Shown here: positions 1-8,133 of the stretch, one piece after another
How the letters are laid out: every line of letters begins with the position of its first letter
Numbering within the stretch: the stretch's first letter is position 1
Assembly: GCA_031256435.1 (NCBI GenBank)
Contig: JAIRQO010000043.1
Location: forward strand, 1-64,000
Reading direction: 5' to 3'
Length of the DNA stretch: 64,000 bases
DNA from: Cellulomonadaceae bacterium
GTDB lineage: Bacteria; Actinomycetota; Actinomycetes; Actinomycetales; Cellulomonadaceae
The notes under the pieces: generated by a model
The model's input: only the letters and a program-made list of their open reading frames with translations
What the model was told of the DNA's origin: nothing
Database searches by the model: none
Program-made: the position numbers and the translations under genes

Positions 1-375
1 CGCCCATTCGTTTTGCAACGTGCCAAAGAAGTTGACCACTTGGCCGAGCGCCGAGCTGAAGTGCTTGGGGGCGGCGGAATCAATCTTTCCGGGGACGCCA
101 CCAAAGCCCTCGTGCAGGAGTTGGCGCAGCGACCACCCGGCGCAGTATCCGCCGAGTACGTCCAAGTCATGGACGTGAATGTCACCGTTGCGGTGCGCGG
201 CGCCGAGTTCCGGCTGGTAGATCTCGTCCAGCCAGTAGTTGGCGGTGATCTTGCCGGACACGTTCAGGATGAGTCCGCCCAGGGAGAAGCCCTGGTTGGC
301 GTTGGCCTTCACTCGCCAGTCAGAACGATCCAGATACTCACCAATAGTGCTGGCTACGTCAACGCTTCTGCCCAT
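1..375 (-). CDS. nrdD: Anaerobic (class III) ribonucleoside-triphosphate reductase, N-terminal part, runs off the left edge
   Basis: The minus-strand frame from ATG at 375 is open to base 1 (125 codons). The translation carries conserved family stretches, GDIHVHDLDVLGGYCAGW and later PKHFSSALGQVVNFFGTLQ. NrdD is the glycyl-radical enzyme that reduces ribonucleotides to deoxyribonucleotides without oxygen; the radical glycine lies near the C-terminus, outside the window. There is no ATP-cone before the EYLDRSDWRV stretch, so this looks like the shorter form seen in many actinobacteria, although an earlier start cannot be excluded because the frame stays open for a short way upstream. An AGGGAG ribosome-binding site lies about 8 nt before the ATG. 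Two NrdR boxes lie about 170-210 bp upstream. Confidence 0.9.
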   Translation of the reverse strand, partial: MGRSVDVASTIGEYLDRSDWRVKANANQGFSLGGLILNVSGKITANYWLDEIYQPELGAAHRNGDIHVHDLDVLGGYCAGWSLRQLLHEGFGGVPGKIDSAAPKHFSSALGQVVNFFGTLQNEWA

Positions 376-541
376 GTCATGCTCCCTTGTACGATTCGGT
401 CTTTGCGTGCTGTGCTTGCTCTTCATGCGGGTGGTGTGCGGATCTTGGCCCCCGGCGTCACGCTCTGTGACAGATGCCGAGTGACGGTGGCTCCTCGCAA
501 CTAAATCACCCTGATGTAGTTTATTGTGCCACAGGAACCGG

Positions 542-588
542 CCACAAGATGTAGTGGCGCGCCGAGAATTGGCTACTAGATGTCGTGG
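542..588 (-). promoter_or_regulatory. Tandem NrdR boxes upstream of nrdD
   Basis: On the minus strand 542-557 reads CCACTACATCTTGTGG and 573-588 reads CCACGACATCTAGTAG. Both fit the palindromic NrdR box (roughly ACACWAYATNTWGTGT), and their centres are 31 bp apart, the spacing typical of paired NrdR sites. A weaker similar sequence lies at about 511-520. NrdR is the ATP/dATP-sensing repressor of ribonucleotide reductase genes. The repressor gene itself is not in the window. Confidence 0.75.
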
Positions 589-726
589 AAAGAGTGGTCA
601 CGCGCGTCACCTGCGACGATGCCTTCGGCAGCCTGAAAATCCCCTCACATCGGATGAATTCGGGCGAGTTCAGCGTTGTCAATGCTGGAAGATTAGTCAG
701 CGGGGCCCAGGCCTCAAGCCCACGCA

Positions 727-942
727 TCCTGGGTCCGGATGACTTCCGTTTGGCTGCTCGTGGGTCCGGATGACTTCCTCTTATTTGCTCGTGGGTCCGG
801 ATTACTTACCTAAAGACGGTCATTGGGTAAGTAATCCGGACCCAGGATGGTTATTTTGTACTTCATCCGGACCCAGGATGGATTGAGCGTGAGTGATCCG
901 GACCCAGGGAGGCTTTGTGGTACTTCATCCGGACCCACCGGA
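727..942. repeat. Inverted array of 31-bp-period GGGTCCGGAT repeats (array A)
   Basis: The 10-mer GGGTCCGGAT starts at 731, 762 and 793, and its reverse complement starts at 834, 865, 896 and 927. Within each half the period is exactly 31 bp, and the step across the centre is 41 bp. The central pair is extended to an 18-bp perfect inverted repeat (793-810 with 826-843) around a 15-nt loop. About 18 nt of each unit are conserved and the rest varies. A second array of the same architecture is at 56228-56380. The stretch 589-726 before it holds nothing I can identify. Confidence 0.9.
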
Positions 943-999
943 ATGACACAAACAGCCTGGCAAACGTCCCCACCTCACGGGGCGGGGTAATTTTGTACC

Positions 1000-1377
1000 G
1001 TGCCCAAAAAGAAGGTGGACGTGAACGTGCCCAACCCCAACGCGGGCCCGCCCGTGGTGGTGGCCGTGATGGATGCCGATTCCCAAGTTCATGAAATCTG
1101 GGAAGACAAAGTGACGGGCAAGTACCAGGCGTACTCCGAGGCTGGCGAACTCATGGGCTGGCTGGGCTACACGCGCGAGAAGAATGTGGTGACCATCTAC
1201 ACCACGCGCACGGAACCGGATTATCGCGGCCAGGGCGTGGCCTCCACGCTCACGCGGAAAGTCCTCGACGATTGCCGTGAGGCAGGAGTGGAGGTGGACG
1301 CCGCCTGTTGGTACGCCGCCGAGTTTGTCCAGCGCCACCCCATGTACGCCCGCATGATGGTGAACCTCGGCTTCTAA
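1000..1377 (+). CDS. Small GNAT-type N-acetyltransferase (Acetyltransf_CG/YjdJ-like)
   Basis: This 125-residue protein has the compact GNAT core: an EAGELMGWLGYTREKNVVTIYTT strand region, the acetyl-CoA binding signature DYRGQGVAS, and the C-terminal FVQRHPMY typical of the YjdJ/GTLF3 group. Such proteins transfer an acetyl group from acetyl-CoA to an unknown acceptor. The GTG at 1000 is the furthest useful start. It has only a weak GGCGGGG upstream, and an ATG 23 codons later is possible. It lies between repeat array A and frdA and shows no functional link to either. Confidence 0.7.
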   Translation: MPKKKVDVNVPNPNAGPPVVVAVMDADSQVHEIWEDKVTGKYQAYSEAGELMGWLGYTREKNVVTIYTTRTEPDYRGQGVASTLTRKVLDDCREAGVEVDAACWYAAEFVQRHPMYARMMVNLGF

Positions 1378-1505
1378 GGTGTGAGACACCAAGCCTTGAG
1401 CAACACTCCACCCACCACAATCCCGCCGAACCCTATCCTCCTCTGGCTCACAGGCGCGTACACCAGAGTTACACGGGTTCGCGGAGACCAGGTGGCAGGT
1501 GTCCG

Positions 1506-3422
1506 GTGAAGTACACTGCACCCGTGGCTGACAAGAACATCCGAGTGGACCACGCTGACGTGGTGATTGTGGGCGCGGGGGCTGCGGGCATGACCGCCGC
1601 CATGGCCGCTGCGGACGCCTTCACGCAGGCCGGGCGCAAGGACGCCGTGGTGGCCCTGGTGTCCAAGGTGTACCCGGTCCGTTCCCACACGGTGGCCGCC
1701 GAGGGCGGCGCCGCCGGCGTGATGTCCCAGGAGGATTCACCGGCTCAGCACGCTGCGGACACGGTGCGCGCTGGGGCCGGGCTCGCCCATGAGGATGCCG
1801 TTCAATTCCTGGTCCAGAACGCTCCCGGCGAACTCGCCTGGCTGGAACGCCTCGGAATGCCGTGGTCTCGGGACGCCGATGGCCGCCCTGCCGTTCGCCC
1901 GTTTGGCGGAATGAGCCAACCGCGGACCTGGTTTGCTGCCGATAAAACCGGCTTCCACATGATGCACACGCTGTTCCAAACCTCCTTGCGATTCCCCGGA
2001 ATCCGCCGTTATGACGAGCACACCGCGCTGGATCTGGTCATGGATGAGGCGGATGGGAGCGAGGTGTCTCCGTGTCACCCAAGCAGTGTGCGCACTCTTT
2101 CCTGCGACGATGGTGAGGGTTCGTCGTCGGATGGGATAGCGGACTCGCCCATGGGAAAAACGGTGCGAGGCGCGGTGGTGTATGACCATAGCACGGGGTG
2201 CGCGGTGATGATTGAGGCGCCGAGCGTGGTGGTTGCCACGGGCGGGTTTGCGCGGGCGTGGGGGGTGTCCACGAACGCGGGGATTTGCACGGGTGACGGG
2301 CACGGGATGGCGGTGCGCGCGGGTCTTGGGTTGCGGGACATGGAGATGGTGCAGGTGCATCCCACGGCGTTGGCCGGCACTGGGTTGTTGATTACGGAGG
2401 CGGCGCGCGGCGAGGGTGGCGTGCTGCGGGACAAGGACGGGCGGCGGTATTTGGCCGATTACGGGTTGGGGCCGGAAACGCCGTTGCGTTCGCCTCAAGC
2501 GCGCACCATGGAGTTGGGGCCTCGCGATGCCTTGTCCCAAGCGTTCTGGAAAGCCTCGCGCGATGGCCGGACGGCGGAGGGTGACGTGGTATTCCTGGAC
2601 CTCACGCATTTGCCGCAGGAAGTCCTCGACGAGCGACTCCCCGGCATCGTCTCGTTAGCCAAGAAGTACGCCGGAGTGGACGCGCGGACGGAACCCATTC
2701 CCGTGCGCCCGGCCGCGCATTACACCATGGGCGGGATTGTCACCACGGCCACCGGCCAGGTGTTGGACGTCCACGGCACTCCGGTTGCGGGACTTTTTGC
2801 TGCGGGGGAGTGCGCCTCCACCGGCGTCCACGGAGCCAACCGACTCGGCTCTAACTCCCTGGTGGAAACCCTCGTGTCCGGCCGAGCCTGCGGCGAAGCG
2901 GCAGCAGACCCTTCCCGGTGGGGTGCGGGTCCCAACTTTTCCCGTCATTCTGCGGGCTCCGCAGGAGCCTCGCAGAATCTCCCGGCCACCACCCTGGAAG
3001 CCCGCGCCGCAGCCATCGCCAAGAAGTGGACGGACATGCGGGGCCAGGGCACTGAGTCTCCAGCGGAGATTCGGGACGAACTCGGGCAGATCCTGGACCG
3101 CCATGTGGGAATCTACCGCGATGCCGAGGGTCTGCAGGCAGCCGCACAGGCCCTGGAAGCGCTGGCGTTGCGGTATGCCAACGTCCACGTGAAGGACATC
3201 TCACCGCTGTGGAACACTAATTGGACGGGTGTGCTGGAACTCGGGAACATGCTGGACAGTGCTCGCTGCGTGGTGGCTGCGGCACGTGCGCGGCAGGAAT
3301 CTCGCGGCGCGCATCAACGCGTGGACTTCCCGGGCACGGACCCCACGCCCCGGCACACCATTGTCACGCATGACCTGGCCTGCCGTCCGCACATGACCTT
3401 GCAGGAGGTGCCCCATGCCTGA
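1506..3422 (+). CDS. frdA: Fumarate reductase/succinate dehydrogenase flavoprotein subunit, divergent paralogue
   Basis: FrdA oxidises or reduces the succinate/fumarate pair with covalent FAD. Visible family marks are the FAD-binding GAGAAG near residue 20, the flavin-linking histidine in RSHTVAAEGG (His61), HPTALAGTG (about 285), GEGGVLRDKDGRRYL, HYTMGGI (about 405) and GANRLGSNSL (about 445). GTG at 1506 is preceded by GCAGG; GTG at 1524 is an alternative. Compared with the paralogue at 60209 it carries two extra patches: a Ser/Asp-rich insert at residues about 182-217, and residues about 480-492 encoded by a palindromic repeat. It lacks the usual C-terminal TLPPxxRxYGG. It overlaps frdB by 8 nt. 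No frdC or frdD follows, so membrane attachment is unexplained. Confidence 0.88.
   Translation: MKYTAPVADKNIRVDHADVVIVGAGAAGMTAAMAAADAFTQAGRKDAVVALVSKVYPVRSHTVAAEGGAAGVMSQEDSPAQHAADTVRAGAGLAHEDAVQFLVQNAPGELAWLERLGMPWSRDADGRPAVRPFGGMSQPRTWFAADKTGFHMMHTLFQTSLRFPGIRRYDEHTALDLVMDEADGSEVSPCHPSSVRTLSCDDGEGSSSDGIADSPMGKTVRGAVVYDHSTGCAVMIEAPSVVVATGGFARAWGVSTNAGICTGDGHGMAVRAGLGLRDMEMVQVHPTALAGTGLLITEAARGEGGVLRDKDGRRYLADYGLGPETPLRSPQARTMELGPRDALSQAFWKASRDGRTAEGDVVFLDLTHLPQEVLDERLPGIVSLAKKYAGVDARTEPIPVRPAAHYTMGGIVTTATGQVLDVHGTPVAGLFAAGECASTGVHGANRLGSNSLVETLVSGRACGEAAADPSRWGAGPNFSRHSAGSAGASQNLPATTLEARAAAIAKKWTDMRGQGTESPAEIRDELGQILDRHVGIYRDAEGLQAAAQALEALALRYANVHVKDISPLWNTNWTGVLELGNMLDSARCVVAAARARQESRGAHQRVDFPGTDPTPRHTIVTHDLACRPHMTLQEVPHA
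2943..2981 (+). repeat. Family-1 palindromic repeat inserted in frame in frdA
   Basis: The element begins CGTCATTCTGCGG and ends CGCAGAATCTC, a short inverted repeat. Related copies occur at 7721, 37653, 52895 and, twice, inside frdB2 near 62470-62605. Here it adds about 13 residues without breaking the frdA frame. Confidence 0.75.
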
Positions 3423-4269
3423 TCACAGTTGCGACGCACGGCTGGTTGAGCCAGTGAGCAACGCGAACGGCGGCGCCGTCCTGAGCGTGACGAAGGGTCA
3501 AAACCACGGTGACACCGCGCCACGCAGTGAGGCTGCCACCGTTGACGCAACGGTGCGGGTCACGGTGCTGCGCCAAGAACCCACCACTGAGGCCAGCCCA
3601 CAGCCCCGCGAAGAATCTTGGGACGTTCCGTTCACGGAAACCACCACCGTGCTCGATGCGCTGACCTGGATCAAGGACCACGCGGACCCGAGCCTCACCT
3701 TCCGGTGGAGTTGCCGGTCAGCGGTGTGCGGTAGTTGCGGGGTCATGGTTAACGGGCAGGCTCGGTTAGGCTGCGAGACTTTTGTGTCAGGCTACGCTAC
3801 CTCGGGAGTGCGGGTCACCCCCATGGATCACGCCGAGGTGCAGCGCGATCTCGCAGTGGATCACAGCGGGTTTGTAGAGAAAATGGCATCGTTGAAGCCG
3901 TGGATGATGCCTGAACCGCACCAGGACGTCCTGGCCGAACTTGCCAGCATGCACACGCAATCGCCGAGCCAAGCCGCCGAATACGCGCACCTCAGCCAAT
4001 GCATCGGGTGCGGCCTGTGCTTGGCGGCCTGTCCCGTTCTCGCTGAGGTCAGTGAGTTTGTGGGGCCTGCTGCCATCGCCACGGCGCAGCGATGGGACAA
4101 GGACTCGCGTGACAGCGGGGCTGAGCAGCGGTTTGAACTCATGGTGGACAACGAGTTTGGCATCTGGCCCTGCACGCAGGAGATGCATTGCACGCGGGTC
4201 TGCCCTCAAGGGGTAGACCCAGCGGCAACGATCATTGCCCTGCAACGCAACGCGCTGACAGGAATGTAG
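3415..4269 (+). CDS. frdB: Fumarate reductase/succinate dehydrogenase iron-sulfur subunit, first copy
   Basis: The protein (284 residues) carries electrons between the flavoprotein and the quinone. The [2Fe-2S] ligands sit in CRSAVCGSCG followed by CET (residues about 100-122). CIGCGLCLAACP (about 196) and CTQEMHCTRVCP (about 253) hold the [4Fe-4S] and [3Fe-4S] clusters. ATG at 3415 overlaps the frdA stop, implying translational coupling. The first ~45 residues are atypical: bases 3442-3508 are a family-2 repeat that encodes LVEPVSNANG, and homology starts only near residue 45. A later start (for example GTG 3487) is therefore possible. No membrane anchor genes follow; pgm converges from the other strand. 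Confidence 0.88.
   Translation: MPDHSCDARLVEPVSNANGGAVLSVTKGQNHGDTAPRSEAATVDATVRVTVLRQEPTTEASPQPREESWDVPFTETTTVLDALTWIKDHADPSLTFRWSCRSAVCGSCGVMVNGQARLGCETFVSGYATSGVRVTPMDHAEVQRDLAVDHSGFVEKMASLKPWMMPEPHQDVLAELASMHTQSPSQAAEYAHLSQCIGCGLCLAACPVLAEVSEFVGPAAIATAQRWDKDSRDSGAEQRFELMVDNEFGIWPCTQEMHCTRVCPQGVDPAATIIALQRNALTGM
3442..3508 (+). repeat. Family-2 repeat (GGTTGAG...AAACC type) in the 5' part of frdB
   Basis: It starts CTGGTTGAGCCAGTGAGC and ends GGGTCAAAACCAC. Copies or relatives lie at 4291, 7639, 31524, 41890 and 59999. It forms part of the open frame of frdB. Confidence 0.65.
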
Positions 4270-4290
4270 GCGGCCACGCAGTATCTCCCG

Positions 4291-4386
4291 TGGTTTCGAG
4301 ACATTCGCTGTGCAAACTCCTCAACCGACGGGTCCCGAGATCCAGCGATTACGCCTGCTCGCGCAGGCTCCACGCAGGATGGCGGG
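4291..4386 (-). repeat. Adjacent family-2 and family-1 repeat copies, reverse orientation
   Basis: 4291-4330 read on the minus strand starts GGTTGAGGAGTTTGC and ends TCTCGAAACC (family 2). 4339-4386 on the minus strand contains CATCCTGCGTGG and ends GGATCTCG (degenerate family 1), with a GCCTGC/GCAGGC stem at 4353-4368. The block fills the gap between the convergent frdB and pgm genes and may act as a bidirectional terminator. Confidence 0.6.
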
Positions 4387-4395
4387 TGAACAGAA

Positions 4396-6069
4396 CTAGT
4401 CAGCCAGGGCGGCGGAGACTACGTCCTTGGCTTCGCTCTGAACTTGAGCCAAGTGATCCTCGGAGATGAACGATTCTGCGTAAATCTTGTACACATCTTC
4501 GGTCCCAGAAGGACGAGCAGCAAACCACGAGTCCGCCGTGGTGACCTTGAGCCCACCAATCTTGGCGCCGTTTCCGGGAGCCTCAGTCAACTTGGCGGTG
4601 ATGTCCTGGCCAGCCAGCGAGGTGCTCTTCACCTGTTCGGGTGACAGCGCGCCCAACTTGGCCTTTTCCGGCTTGGAGGCGGCGGCGTCCACGCGGGCGT
4701 ACCAGCTCTGGCCGTACTTCTCCACCAACTCAGCATGCAACTGCGAGGGGCTCTTGCCCGTCTTGGCAATGATCTCGGAGGCCAACAGGGCCAGCAGAAT
4801 GCCGTCCTTGTCTGTGCTCCACACGGTGCCGTTGAACCGCAGGAAGGATCCTCCCGCAGATTCCTCGCCACCAAAGCCCACGGAGCCATCCAGCAATCCG
4901 GGAACAAAGAACTTGAAGCCCACGGGCACTTCCAGCACCTTGCGGCCTAGGCCAGCGCCCACGCGGTCAATCAAGGAACTGGATACCAGCGTTTTACCAA
5001 TGGCGCAGTCATCCCGCCACAATGGACGAGCGCCCGAGTACAGGTACTGAATAGCCACGGCAAGGTAGTGGTTGGGGTTCATCAACCCAGCGTCCGGCGT
5101 CACAATCCCGTGACGGTCCGAGTCCGCGTCATTCCCGGTGGCTACGTCATAGGGGGCGTTGCCCGCCATGATTTCCCGCAAGGAGGCCATGGCGTTGGGG
5201 GAGGAGCAGTCCATCCGGATCTTGCCGTCCCAGTCCAGTGTCATGAAGGCCCACCGCGGGTCCACCGTGGGGTTCACCACGGTCAAGTCCAGGTCATACC
5301 GTTCGCCGATCTCGCCCCAGTACTCCACCGCAGCGCCGCCCAGCGGGTCAGCACCAATGCGCACTCCGGCTTCCCGGATGGCGTCAATGTCAATGACGTT
5401 CACCAGGTCATCCACGTACGTGGTCATGAAATCGTGCTTGTGGGTGGTCTCGGCAGCAAGCGCTTGCTCAATGGACACGCGCTTGACCTGACGCCAATCA
5501 CCGCGCAGGATCTCGTTGGCACGGTTGGCAATCCAACTGGTGGCATCACTGTCCGCCGGTCCACCGTGAGGCGGGTTGTACTTGAAGCCACCGTCACGCG
5601 GGGGGTTGTGGGACGGGGTCACCACAATGCCATCAGCCAAACCGGGGCCCGAGGTCCGCACGCCTTCAGCGGTACCGGCGCCGTTGTGCAGCAGGATGGA
5701 TTGGGATACGGCAGGCGTGGGGGTGAAGGAGTCACGCGCGTCAATCATGGTGGTCACACCGGCAGCAGCCAGCACTTCCAGGGCAGATTGCCACGCGGGC
5801 ATGGACAGGGCGTGGGTGTCACGGCCGATGAACAGCGGGCCATCGGTCCCCTGCGCGGTCCGGTATTCCACAATGGCCTGCGTGGTGGCCACAATGTGAG
5901 CCTCGTTAAACGCCGTGTCAAAGGCGGAGCCGCGGTGACCGGAGGTTCCGAACACCACCATTTGTTCCGGAATGGATACATCCGGAACCAAGTCATAGTA
6001 CGCACCGAGGAGGGCGTCAACGTCAATCAGGTCTTCAGGGAGGGCAACTGTGCCAGCGCGTTCATGCAT
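4396..6069 (-). CDS. pgm: Phosphoglucomutase (alpha-D-glucose phosphate-specific)
   Basis: The enzyme interconverts glucose 1-phosphate and glucose 6-phosphate, linking glycogen and cell-wall sugar precursors to glycolysis. The 557 residues match the usual length. The phosphoserine loop is TPSHNPPRDGGFKYNP (Ser near 153), the Mg-binding loop is DADSDRHG (about 313-320), the sugar-binding loop is GEESAGGSF, and the C-terminal phosphate loop RPSGTEDVYKIYAES is intact. ATG at 6069 starts the frame. It lies 107 bp downstream of purB on the same strand. Confidence 0.95.
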   Translation of the reverse strand: MHERAGTVALPEDLIDVDALLGAYYDLVPDVSIPEQMVVFGTSGHRGSAFDTAFNEAHIVATTQAIVEYRTAQGTDGPLFIGRDTHALSMPAWQSALEVLAAAGVTTMIDARDSFTPTPAVSQSILLHNGAGTAEGVRTSGPGLADGIVVTPSHNPPRDGGFKYNPPHGGPADSDATSWIANRANEILRGDWRQVKRVSIEQALAAETTHKHDFMTTYVDDLVNVIDIDAIREAGVRIGADPLGGAAVEYWGEIGERYDLDLTVVNPTVDPRWAFMTLDWDGKIRMDCSSPNAMASLREIMAGNAPYDVATGNDADSDRHGIVTPDAGLMNPNHYLAVAIQYLYSGARPLWRDDCAIGKTLVSSSLIDRVGAGLGRKVLEVPVGFKFFVPGLLDGSVGFGGEESAGGSFLRFNGTVWSTDKDGILLALLASEIIAKTGKSPSQLHAELVEKYGQSWYARVDAAASKPEKAKLGALSPEQVKSTSLAGQDITAKLTEAPGNGAKIGGLKVTTADSWFAARPSGTEDVYKIYAESFISEDHLAQVQSEAKDVVSAALAD

Positions 6070-6176
6070 ACCTCTATGGTGCCACTCCCCACTGATATGA
6101 ACCAGGGCTTGTACCGTTATGCGCCTGTGATCTTCACCACCCTAGAGCGATTCCCCCGCTCCATCGTCGTCGTACA

Positions 6177-7595
6177 TTAGGGAGTAAGGAATTGCTCGAC
6201 GAGCCACGCCGCCAAGCCCGTATAACCCGCGGGAGTCAACTGGCTCAAGCGGTATTCGGCATCATCCGGCAGATGCAACGTGGAGATGAACGTGCGCATC
6301 TGGTGCGAGTTCAGCGCGTGCCCGCGCGTAAGTTCCTTGAGGCGCTCATACGGGTTTTCCATACCGGGAACGCCCGCAATGGAGGCCGCGCGCATGGCGG
6401 TTTGGATCGGCTCGGCCAGCACCTCCCAGTTGGCGTCCAGGTCCGCAGCCATCGCCTCGGCGTTGGCATGCAGCCGCCCCAGGCCCTTGGTCACGTTATC
6501 CAGCGCCACCAGCGAGTGCCCAAAAGCCGTGCCGATATTTCTTTGCGACGACGAATCCGTCAGGTCCCGTTGCATCCGCGAGGTGACGAGCGTGGAGGAC
6601 AGGGTGTCCAGCAGGGCGCAGCTGATTTCCAGGTTGGCCTCAGCGTTCTCAAACCGGATGGGGTTGATTTTGTGCGGCATGGTGGAACTGCCGGTGGCCC
6701 CCGCCACGGGAATCTGCGTGAAATACCCGAGCGAAATGTAGGTCCACACGTCCGTACACAGGTTGTGCAGAATGCGGTTGAAGCGCGCGATGTCTGCGTA
6801 CAACTCCGCTTGCCAATCGTGAGATTCAATCTGCGTGGTCAGGGGGTTCCACGTCAGGCCCAAACTCTCGACGAAGGTGCGGGACACTTCCACCCAGTCG
6901 GCGCCGGGAACGGCGGCCACGTGTGCGCCGTACGTGCCGGTGGCGCCGTTGATCTTGCCGAGCACTTCATCAGTGTTGATGCGGTTCAGTTGGCGGCGCA
7001 GGCGGTGGGCAAACACCGCAAGCTCCTTGCCCAACGTGGTGGGCGTGGCGGGCTGGCCGTGGGTGCGCGCGAGCATGGGGGTGGCAGCCAAATCCCGCGC
7101 CATCGCGGCAATGACGTCCGTGACTGTGGTGGCGGCCGGCAGCCACACGCCACATACGGCGCCGCGCACCATCAGGGCAATGGCCAGGTTGTTGATGTCC
7201 TCGGACGTGCAGGCAAAGTGAACAATCTCGCTGGCGGCGGCCAGGTTGTGACCCGCCTTCTCTTCCGTGAGGCGGCGCTTAATGAAGTATTCCACCGCCT
7301 TGACATCATGAATGGTTTCCTGCTCAATGGCCGCGAGTTCGGCAATCTCCTCAGCGCCAAACTGCTGCGGGATGCTGCGAAGATAGGCTTTCTCGTCGTC
7401 ACACAACTGCGGTGCACCCGGAATGATGGGGCCGTCACACAAGGCTATGAGCCACTCAATCTCCACCACAATCCGCGCTCTGTTCAGCGCGGCCTCGCTG
7501 AGATGGTCCACCAGCGGCGCTACAGCGGCTCGGTATCGGCCGTCCAGGGGAGTGAGGGCAACGGGCTCAGTGATGTCAGCAAGATTCAGAGTCAC
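6177..7595 (-). CDS. purB: Adenylosuccinate lyase
   Basis: PurB cleaves SAICAR and adenylosuccinate, releasing fumarate, in purine synthesis. The superfamily signature GSSTMPHKINPIRFENAE is present near residue 300, with the TSEDINN region and the ARTHGQPATPTT active-site segment before it. The frame is open far upstream, but homology begins at the GTG at 7595 (VTLNLADITEPVALTPLDGRY), giving 472 residues, the normal length. The upstream open part reads through repeat DNA and is not coding. Confidence 0.95.
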   Translation of the reverse strand: MTLNLADITEPVALTPLDGRYRAAVAPLVDHLSEAALNRARIVVEIEWLIALCDGPIIPGAPQLCDDEKAYLRSIPQQFGAEEIAELAAIEQETIHDVKAVEYFIKRRLTEEKAGHNLAAASEIVHFACTSEDINNLAIALMVRGAVCGVWLPAATTVTDVIAAMARDLAATPMLARTHGQPATPTTLGKELAVFAHRLRRQLNRINTDEVLGKINGATGTYGAHVAAVPGADWVEVSRTFVESLGLTWNPLTTQIESHDWQAELYADIARFNRILHNLCTDVWTYISLGYFTQIPVAGATGSSTMPHKINPIRFENAEANLEISCALLDTLSSTLVTSRMQRDLTDSSSQRNIGTAFGHSLVALDNVTKGLGRLHANAEAMAADLDANWEVLAEPIQTAMRAASIAGVPGMENPYERLKELTRGHALNSHQMRTFISTLHLPDDAEYRLSQLTPAGYTGLAAWLVEQFLTP

Positions 7596-7638
7596 GCCGC
7601 AATTGTGCCACGGCTGGGGCTTGCCTGATGGGGTCCCG

Positions 7639-7681
7639 GCTGGTTGAGCCAGGCGCGTCAGCGCTGGCGGTCGAAACCACG
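7639..7681 (+). repeat. Family-2 repeat copy
   Basis: Reads CTGGTTGAGCCAGGCGCG through GTCGAAACCAC, very close to the copy at 31524-31563. It is intergenic, between purB and the surface-protein gene. Confidence 0.65.
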
Positions 7682-7720
7682 TGCCGGGCGTGCCTTGCAG
7701 CCACGCCCACTGACACGCAC

Positions 7721-7776
7721 CCGTCATTCTGCACGCACCCACCTCCGTCATTCTGCACGCAGTTGCAGAATCTCTT
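7721..7776 (+). repeat. Family-1 repeat copy, partly duplicated
   Basis: CCGTCATTCTGCACGC occurs twice (7721 and 7745), followed by TTGCAGAATCTC. This is one element with a duplicated left arm. Confidence 0.65.
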
Positions 7777-7832
7777 CTCCGCCCGGTCCACGTCCCACCC
7801 GCCGTCACTCGACCCGCAGTTCCACCCCATTT

Positions 7833-7897
7833 CCGTCCTGGGTAGCCCTGTGGCCACTTTAGAGGCCGAAAAGTGGCCACCGGGCTACCCAGGACGG
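7833..7897. repeat. Near-perfect 28-bp inverted repeat with 9-nt loop
   Basis: Arm 7833-7860 and arm 7870-7897 are reverse complements with one mismatch in 28. The outer part is CCGTCCTGGGTAGCCC and the inner part GTGGCCACTTT. No T-run follows. It lies between divergent purB and the surface-protein gene and resembles no other repeat in the window. Confidence 0.9.
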
Positions 7898-8111
7898 ATA
7901 CGAACGCACACCATGAGGTTTCCCACACTGCGCTGTGTGGTGGTAACTGCGCGCTGTGGTGGTGCTGAGGTTCATGGCTAGTGGTGAACCTCACGTCGAA
8001 ACCGATCCCCATCCCACGCAGAAAGCGATTTCCCAACCGGGCAAAACGGACATCTCGCCAACGGTTTCCACGTCGAAAAGGATTTCGAAAATGATTTACC
8101 GAGACAACTAG

Positions 8112-8133
8112 ATCACTTTGCGCCAAAAGTGAT
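8112..8133. promoter_or_regulatory. Possible operator: ATCACTTT-N6-AAAGTGAT
   Basis: This is an 8-bp perfect palindrome about 130 bp upstream of the surface-protein start. A related half-site, TAAAGTGAAA, follows at 8157-8166. The rest of the long leader up to 8258 may be structured, but I do not recognise a known riboswitch. Confidence 0.4.

Noticed and set aside
727..942. CRISPR array
   Set aside because: Period of 31 bp is too short for repeat plus spacer, the two halves are inverted, and no cas genes are present.
6192..7628. 478-codon plus-strand frame opposite purB, and the 370-codon frame opposite pgm (5068-6180)
   Set aside because: Both are shadows caused by GC-rich third positions of the real genes.
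7628..7981. 117-codon frame between purB and the surface-protein gene
   Set aside because: It reads only through family-2, family-1 and hairpin repeats; the peptide is repeat-derived.
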